This document shows, piece after piece, positions 61,385-64,000 of a DNA stretch of 64,000 nt. The stretch comes from Agelaius tricolor. Its lineage: Eukaryota; Chordata; Aves; Passeriformes; Icteridae. Both the position numbers and the translations under genes were made by a program. Positions within the stretch are counted from its first letter, which is position 1, and each line of letters begins with the position of its first letter. The notes beneath the pieces were generated by a model. That model did no database searches and was not told the DNA's origin. It worked only from the letters and a program-made list of their open reading frames with translations. The stretch spans positions 26,437,001 to 26,501,000 of the forward strand of contig JALJCS010000009.1 of the NCBI GenBank assembly GCA_023055355.1, in the 5' to 3' direction.

Positions 61385-61510
61385 TTTAGAAGAATCTTAG
61401 AGTGGTTTTACAAAGTGGCATTGTCCCCATTTGATAGATGGGGAAACAGAAACACGGAACAGGTAAGTAATTTTCTCAAGGTTGTAGGATAATTCATGGC
61501 TAAAATAGGG
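61385..61510 (-). mobile_element. MIR-like SINE fragment, antisense
   Basis: TTTTACAAAGTGGCATTGTC, CCCATTTGATAGATGGGGAA, CACGGAACAGGTAAGTAATT and TTCTCAAGGTTGTAGGATAA follow the complement of the MIR core (TTTACAAAGTGGCATTATCC, CCCATTTTACAGATGGGGAA, then GGTTAAGTAACTTGCCCAAG). The core is clearly readable. The element happens to supply a good CAG|GTAAGT donor-like site at 61459-61466, one way such SINEs become exonised. No matching acceptor with an open exon was established. Confidence 0.75.
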
Positions 61511-64000
61511 AAGATTCTTTCTTGGCATTCAGTGTTTCATGCACTGTTCTGCTGCTTCTCCTCTGTGTTAAAGAATGCTACAGTACCTTTATGATACATT
61601 TTAAAAAGAAATGCAACTTGTTTACAGTTCATGTTTACAGTTCTCTTTGAAAGCCCTTTTCATTAGCTGTATATCTTCGTCTTCTATCCTGACCTCTCAT
61701 CAAAATTAAATTTTGATACACCCAAACCCCACAACAGAGTGAAGGACTGAATGTCATCTTTGGCTTGCTTGGTATTAGAGTCAAAACCAGAGGGCAGAAT
61801 CTAGCTAAGAAATACTGAGTTTAAATTCTTATAATTGTACTTTAATGCTTCAAGAATTGTTTCCTGTATATTGGACCAGAACAGAAGGTTAGTAGGAGAT
61901 AGATGTCCCCAGTTATAAATAATTGTGACAACAACTAACAGTACAGTGCACTTGAAAGAACAGTTATGTCTTGCTGCAAAATGCATCCTAACTACAAAAA
62001 TGACAGCCTGCATGGTGCTGTGGATGGAGGGCAGCTTGTACTGCTATTCAGAATAATAATATTAGCTTGTATCTGCTTAGAATATCCCAGAATTTTGTAA
62101 ATATCTCCTAGAAAGTAATTCAATGTGTCTTATTTTGGTATTATGTAGGAGTGCAAGAAGACATAGTTTGTAAGAAATTAGAAGTCAGATTATAGTACTT
62201 CTGTGGCACAATGTATAATTGATATTCTTTAAAATTACAGTAGTTTTTACCTTGCAAGCACAGTGTTGATGCTACACTTTGTGGTCTGGCTGGCACCAGT
62301 GAAGACTGTGGTTAATCCAGTTTCTTATTTTACAGAAGTCATTGCAGGAAAGGACACATTGTTTTTTCAGGCTCCTCAAAGCTTTGCTGAGGTGCACAGA
62401 TATGATGTTAATTTGAAGGAAAGTTTAACTTTACAGAAAGCATAGCTTCATCCTACAGTCATTGCAAAAATAGTGAATCCTGGCCTGTTCCATAACATCA
62501 AGGATGCTTACTTAGAGTTTAAAGAGAGTTTATTGAATCACTGTTGTCATTAAACCTTATTGCACACTTCTGTAGGGTGCTTTCTGTTCTTGGACAACCT
62601 AAGAAATGTATTCCCCTGCTATTAAGCCATTAGAAACAAATCTGACCTGCATTTACATTTGAGTCCTTCCAACATGCTCTCATCATTCTCATGCCAATGT
62701 CAGCCTTAGGAAAGACATTCCCCAGTGAATGGAAGAACACAGTTTCCCCTGCCACTGGAGGCTGTGTTATAACATCTGGTGACAAGCAGCATTATGTGCA
62801 TATATTCCTAGGGTTATTTGTCACGTTTGGCCCTCCCAGCTGAATAGATCTGCATGTGGATCAATGGAATCAATAGGTGGTATCTTTTCAGATTTTTCTC
62901 TTTTAGATGAGATAAGTTCCTGTTGTAACCACCTCTTTATCAGAGGGTCATGTTTATTTGCCAAGTATTGGGATGCACTGAGTATTGTTAGTATGATTCC
63001 TGTACTGTGTTCCCATGGGAACTTCTTACTTCCACATCTGTGAAACTGGAGGTGCATAAAGGGGAATCCAAAGCTTGTCAGTATTTGTCACCTGCAGATC
63101 TGGAGAACCTAAGAAATGCATCATCTCAGGTAAAGAGAGGGAAGGATATACCCTGCACTTAACATGGAGAAACATTACGTAGCTTGTGTTGTTGTCTAAA
63201 TATTTTGGAACTCATCAGACGAATAAAGCTGAAGTGGTGGCCAGTAAAATGTCTTCTTGGACCTTCATTACTGTATAAGCTGTCTGAAGTCTATGCAGAA
63301 AAAATAGGTAAAAAGCCTTACTAACACTGACTATTTTTTCCTGAAATAATTGGTCTATCAACTCAAGAGGAAAGTAGCTTTAGAAAAGCTAAGAGATGAG
63401 CATGTGTTGAAAATTTCTATAGCATTTATAGCCTTTTACTCTCCAGCTTCTTGCCCTTACTAGAATTATTCATTGTTTATCTCACTGAAAGTGAACTTAA
63501 ATCTTAGTGCCTGAGTTAGTCTTCTAGTAGAGCTAGAATAACCTCCTACTCTTACTGTTGAGCACAGCTCTGACAGTAGGTAACCACATCGGCCTTTTTG
63601 TGCTGGGGGATGTTAAGCAGTAAATGGAGATTATTGGGTTATTTAATGCCCTTCCCCCTACAGCCCCAAAAACATGTAGGAACTGTAATGTGCTTCACTG
63701 GAGAAACTCCGATGGTTGGATACTTTATCCTTCACCACTAGGAGTTTCTAGGTCAGAAGAGCTAACATAAAACAGTGTAAACTAAGACAGCACAAGAAAA
63801 CTTGTTAGACAGAGCCAGTGCTTCTGTTGCCTGGTTCTAGGGATGCCATTGGACCACCAAATAACAAAAGCATCATGATGAGTAGTTCCAATTCAGGTTT
63901 AGATGAATACATCAAACCATGTAGTGCTGGATAAGACACCTCTAGAATTTGCAATATTCATCTAGTGCCTAGCCCATGGCAATACTATCCACAATAATTA
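61511..64000. other. Non-coding DNA, no gene recognised
   Basis: Unique AT-rich sequence to the end of the window. No exon with paired splice sites, repeat family or structured RNA was recognised. Confidence 0.55.

Noticed and set aside
1..64000. Endogenous retrovirus or LTR element
   Set aside because: I saw no paired long terminal repeats, primer-binding site, polypurine tract or retroviral protein similarity in any frame.

Overview
The window reads as anonymous nuclear DNA from a bird. It is AT-rich and densely punctuated by stops in all six frames, and no frame encodes a recognisable protein domain. The decisive clue is a fairly young CR1 retrotransposon 3' end at about 39119-39306, in the form typical of birds (tail ending in an ATTCTGTGATTTTATGA-like motif). 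No Alu, B1 or LINE-1 sequence was seen. Older repeats shared across amniotes (decayed CR1/L3-like LINEs, MIR-like SINEs, palindromic MITE-like elements) make up most of the rest of what I can identify. I found no operon, ribosome binding site, CRISPR array, tRNA or rRNA gene. The stretch is either intergenic or inside a long intron. All repeat-family assignments come from memory of consensus sequences, because no search could be run. Layout: 1-4.3 kb is unique DNA with simple repeats, a 33-bp alternating purine-pyrimidine tract (2353-2385) and two diverged copies of an unrecognised ~180-bp unit (3390-3575 and 4098-4278). 8.7-10.0 kb holds an ancient antisense CR1-type LINE. 12.1-12.5 kb holds a sense-strand 3' end of a similar LINE. 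13-17 kb has compact inverted repeats, a 15-G run and a C-rich quadruplex-type tract. 18-29 kb has several faint MIR/tRNA-derived SINE fragments, a hairpin, an A/C-only tract and a block with a perfect CArG box plus clustered homeodomain-type sites (about 28.96-29.24 kb). 35.4-36.2 kb has a perfect 20-bp palindrome built from MAF-type half sites and two consecutive MIR-like SINEs. 39.1 kb is the avian CR1. 44.7-47.4 kb is an AT-only stretch, a 29-bp tandem duplication, one exon-like 60-bp segment with good splice sites (45757-45816) and two ancient palindromic elements. 50.8-51.0 kb is a long polypyrimidine microsatellite. 57.1-57.4 kb has another inverted repeat and a third palindromic element. 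61.4 kb has an antisense MIR-like SINE. No set of genes works together here. The content is retroposon fossils, simple repeats and possible cis-regulatory DNA. The most useful leads are the unexplained duplicated unit at 3.4/4.1 kb, the exon-like segment at 45.76 kb, the exactly centred palindrome at 47.24-47.36 kb and the MAF-type palindrome at 35.42 kb. I see no convincing undescribed genetic system.
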